This document shows positions 5,847 through 7,642 of a DNA stretch of 7,642 nucleotides, piece by piece. The DNA lies in NCBI GenBank assembly GCA_012798275.1, contig JAAZNO010000035.1, positions 1 through 7,642 on the forward strand. The letters are read 5' to 3'. Numbering within the stretch: the first letter of the stretch is position 1; each line of letters starts with the position of its first letter. The stretch is from Chloroflexota bacterium. Lineage in GTDB: Bacteria > Chloroflexota > Anaerolineae > B4-G1 > SLSP01. The notes below the pieces were generated by a model that was not told the origin of the DNA, did no database searches, and worked only from the letters and a program-made list of their open reading frames with translations. The translations under genes were made by a program, and so were the position numbers.

Positions 5847-7642
5847 ATGAAGCGTCTCTCTTTCTGGCTTATGGCGCTCCTGCTCGCAGGATGCAGCGCA
5901 TTTCTCCCCGCCAGCGGACCGGGGACGTCGCCCATGACCGCCACGATGGCCCCGTCGCCCTCCCTCACGGCGATGCTCACGCCGACGCCCTTCCCCACAC
6001 CCTCGCCGACACCTTCGCCCACCCCCACCCCGGAGCCAGCCGTCCTGCTGAGTCAGGCAGAAGAGGCCTACCGCGTGGGAGATTGGGAGACCGCTGCCGC
6101 CGCTTATGGGCAGTTGTTGCCGCTCTCCTCTATTCCACAGGATGACGCCTTGCGCGCCGCGGTGGGCTTTGGCAAGACGCTGATCGCGCAGGGACGGGCC
6201 GCCGAGGGACTGCCCCTGCTCCGCGACCTGACGGCGACCCTTCCGCCAGCGGATCCCCGCCAGGCGGAATTGCAGCTGTTCCTCGCCGACGCGCTCGCGG
6301 CCAATGGCGACCCGCTGGCCGCCGCGCCCTACTATCGCAGCGCGCTGACCGCCGCTCCCCTACTCGCGCCCTACATCTACCCATGGCTCGGCGATGCGCT
6401 CTTCGCCGGCGGGGTCTACACCGAAGCCCTCACGGCCTACGATGCCGCGCTCGACCTCGCTACGGCGTTGGATCGGCAGGTTTTCCTCCAGGAAAAACGC
6501 GCGCTCACCTACAGCGCGCTGCAGGCCTATCCCGAAGCACTGGCTACCTACGATGCCATCCTCGCCGTCTCCCGCATCCCCGCGTACCGGGCGCGGATCA
6601 TGTATCAGGCGGCAGAAACAGCGCGCCTCTTCGGCGACGCCACGGAGGCCCAGCGGCGCTACCTCGATCTCATCACCACTTACCCCGAAGAGGCCACGTT
6701 CTCCCATCCTGCGCTGGCCTGGCTGGTGGAAAACGAGGTCCCCGTCAACGAGCTGCTGCGGGGAAAAATCAACTACTACGCCCAATCCTATTCCGCTGCG
6801 GTACTGGCCCTGGGACGCTACGTCCGCGCCGATGCAGCGCACACCGGCGAAGCGCACTACTTCGCCGGGATGGCATACCTGGAGGCCGGCAGCCCCGAGC
6901 TGGCGCTCAACGAATTCCAAATCCTGCTCGACACCCATCCCGACGACGCCTATTGGGGCAGCGCGGTCATCGGCAAAGCGCGAGCGCTGGCCGCGCTGGG
7001 ACGGCTTCCCGAAGCCATCGCCGCCTACCGCTCCCTGCCGGAGTCCCTGCCCGATCATGTCCGCGCGCCCGAAGCGCTGTGGAGCGCGGCGCAGTTGCTC
7101 GAGGGCGACGGCGACCTGCCAGCCGCGGCCCTCGCGTACCTGGAGCTCGCCGATCGGTATCCCGACGACGACGGCGCCCCGGCTGCCCGTTTCCGCGCCG
7201 GGCTGCTGCGGTATCAGGCCGGCGACAGCCCCGGCGCGACCGCGGCCTGGGAAGAACTCACGCGCTGGTATCCCGCCGACGAGCGGGCGCAGGCGGCACA
7301 GTTCTGGCTGGGGAAGACCGCCCTCGAGGCCGGGGAAATCGTGACCGGCACAGCAATCCTCAGCCGCACGGCAGCGTCGGCGCCATGGAGCTATTACGGC
7401 TTGCGAGCGGCGGATCTGCTTGCCGGGCGCGCTCCCTTCGAGGCGCCCGCCGGAGATCCCCGCCCCTGCGGCGAGGCCGCCGAACAGGACGCCGTCTTCC
7501 CATGGCTGGCCTCCTGGCTGGGAGTCGCCGATCCCACCGTCCTCCGGGTCCCGCCGGCGGAGCTGCTGGCTGATCCACGCCTGGAGCTGGGGGCGCTCCT
7601 GCTGCGGGCCGAGCGCTACGACGAGGCGCGGACCGAGCTCGA
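5847..7642 (+). CDS. TPR-repeat lipoprotein, probable N-terminal part of an Slt70-like lytic transglycosylase (partial)
   Basis: The frame is open from ATG 5847 to the window end, 598 codons, with the stop outside. Residues 1-16 form a lipoprotein signal peptide (MKRL, hydrophobic core, lipobox LAGC with lipidated C16). A flexible Pro/Thr/Ser linker with repeated PTP/PSP follows (about 23-64). Residues about 65-598 are alpha-helical TPR-like repeats, seen in recurrent patterns such as A-x-x-Y, G-D/R-x-x-EA and YP-D/E (around 80, 190, 230, 280, 350, 385, 425, 460 and 590). SAPWSYYGLRAADLLAG (511-527), then a DPRLELGALLL and YDEAR repeat, resemble the region before the SLT catalytic domain of soluble lytic transglycosylases from Chloroflexota-type bacteria. 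I infer that a peptidoglycan-cleaving domain follows beyond 7642. If not, it is simply an extracytoplasmic TPR scaffold lipoprotein. An alternative start is ATG 5871, but that would shorten and spoil the signal peptide. Confidence 0.85.
   Translation, partial: MKRLSFWLMALLLAGCSAFLPASGPGTSPMTATMAPSPSLTAMLTPTPFPTPSPTPSPTPTPEPAVLLSQAEEAYRVGDWETAAAAYGQLLPLSSIPQDDALRAAVGFGKTLIAQGRAAEGLPLLRDLTATLPPADPRQAELQLFLADALAANGDPLAAAPYYRSALTAAPLLAPYIYPWLGDALFAGGVYTEALTAYDAALDLATALDRQVFLQEKRALTYSALQAYPEALATYDAILAVSRIPAYRARIMYQAAETARLFGDATEAQRRYLDLITTYPEEATFSHPALAWLVENEVPVNELLRGKINYYAQSYSAAVLALGRYVRADAAHTGEAHYFAGMAYLEAGSPELALNEFQILLDTHPDDAYWGSAVIGKARALAALGRLPEAIAAYRSLPESLPDHVRAPEALWSAAQLLEGDGDLPAAALAYLELADRYPDDDGAPAARFRAGLLRYQAGDSPGATAAWEELTRWYPADERAQAAQFWLGKTALEAGEIVTGTAILSRTAASAPWSYYGLRAADLLAGRAPFEAPAGDPRPCGEAAEQDAVFPWLASWLGVADPTVLRVPPAELLADPRLELGALLLRAERYDEARTEL

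Noticed and set aside
6383..7573. Long frames in the other two plus-strand phases over the lipoprotein gene (6383-7573 and 6394-7344)
   Set aside because: Arg/Pro/Ser-rich shadow translations; the frame from ATG 5847 has a lipobox, linker and regular TPR pattern and stays open to the end.

Overview
The window is G+C-rich DNA with dense, ordinary bacterial genes. The protein families present (a TtuA/NcsA-type tRNA thiolase tail, MoxR + DUF58, PrmC, an SLC45/GPH-like permease, a long TPR lipoprotein) and the intergenic style (degenerate 7-8 bp tandem arrays, hairpin clusters) best fit a thermophilic or moderately thermophilic member of Chloroflexota, perhaps Anaerolineae or Caldilineae. This is inference; there is no rRNA or other taxonomic marker.

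Layout, left to right. Positions 1-129 hold the last 42 codons of a tRNA 2-thiouridine synthetase-like gene. After a spacer with octamer repeats comes a two-gene unit: a MoxR AAA+ ATPase (275-1255) and a soluble DUF58/von Willebrand-A-like protein (1302-2198). A 507-base gap (2199-2705) follows. Its main content is a long imperfect inverted repeat (arms about 2314-2370 and 2646-2699) enclosing a mirror-symmetric, G-quadruplex-capable tract and three perfect hairpins. prmC (2706-3557) starts immediately outside the right arm, and its putative ribosome-binding sequence lies inside that arm. prmC converges with a minus-strand 12-TM permease (3702-5027), with two hairpins between them. Upstream of the permease are short-period repeats and two inverted repeats, then a 66-residue LysM protein on the minus strand (5351-5551) with a near-consensus sigma-70 promoter. 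A divergent near-consensus promoter (5813-5840) drives, apparently without a leader, a lipoprotein with a Pro/Thr linker and TPR-like repeats. That gene runs off the right end at 7642 and is probably the N-terminal part of an Slt70-like lytic transglycosylase.

Functionally, MoxR and DUF58 form a recognised chaperone/vWA pair, and PrmC methylates release factors. The LysM protein and the TPR lipoprotein may both touch cell-envelope biology. Otherwise the genes look like unrelated housekeeping neighbours. I see no CRISPR array, tRNA, rRNA, transposase or defence system. The least ordinary part of the window is the structured intergenic element at 2314-2699, which could be a MITE-like insertion or a structured RNA.
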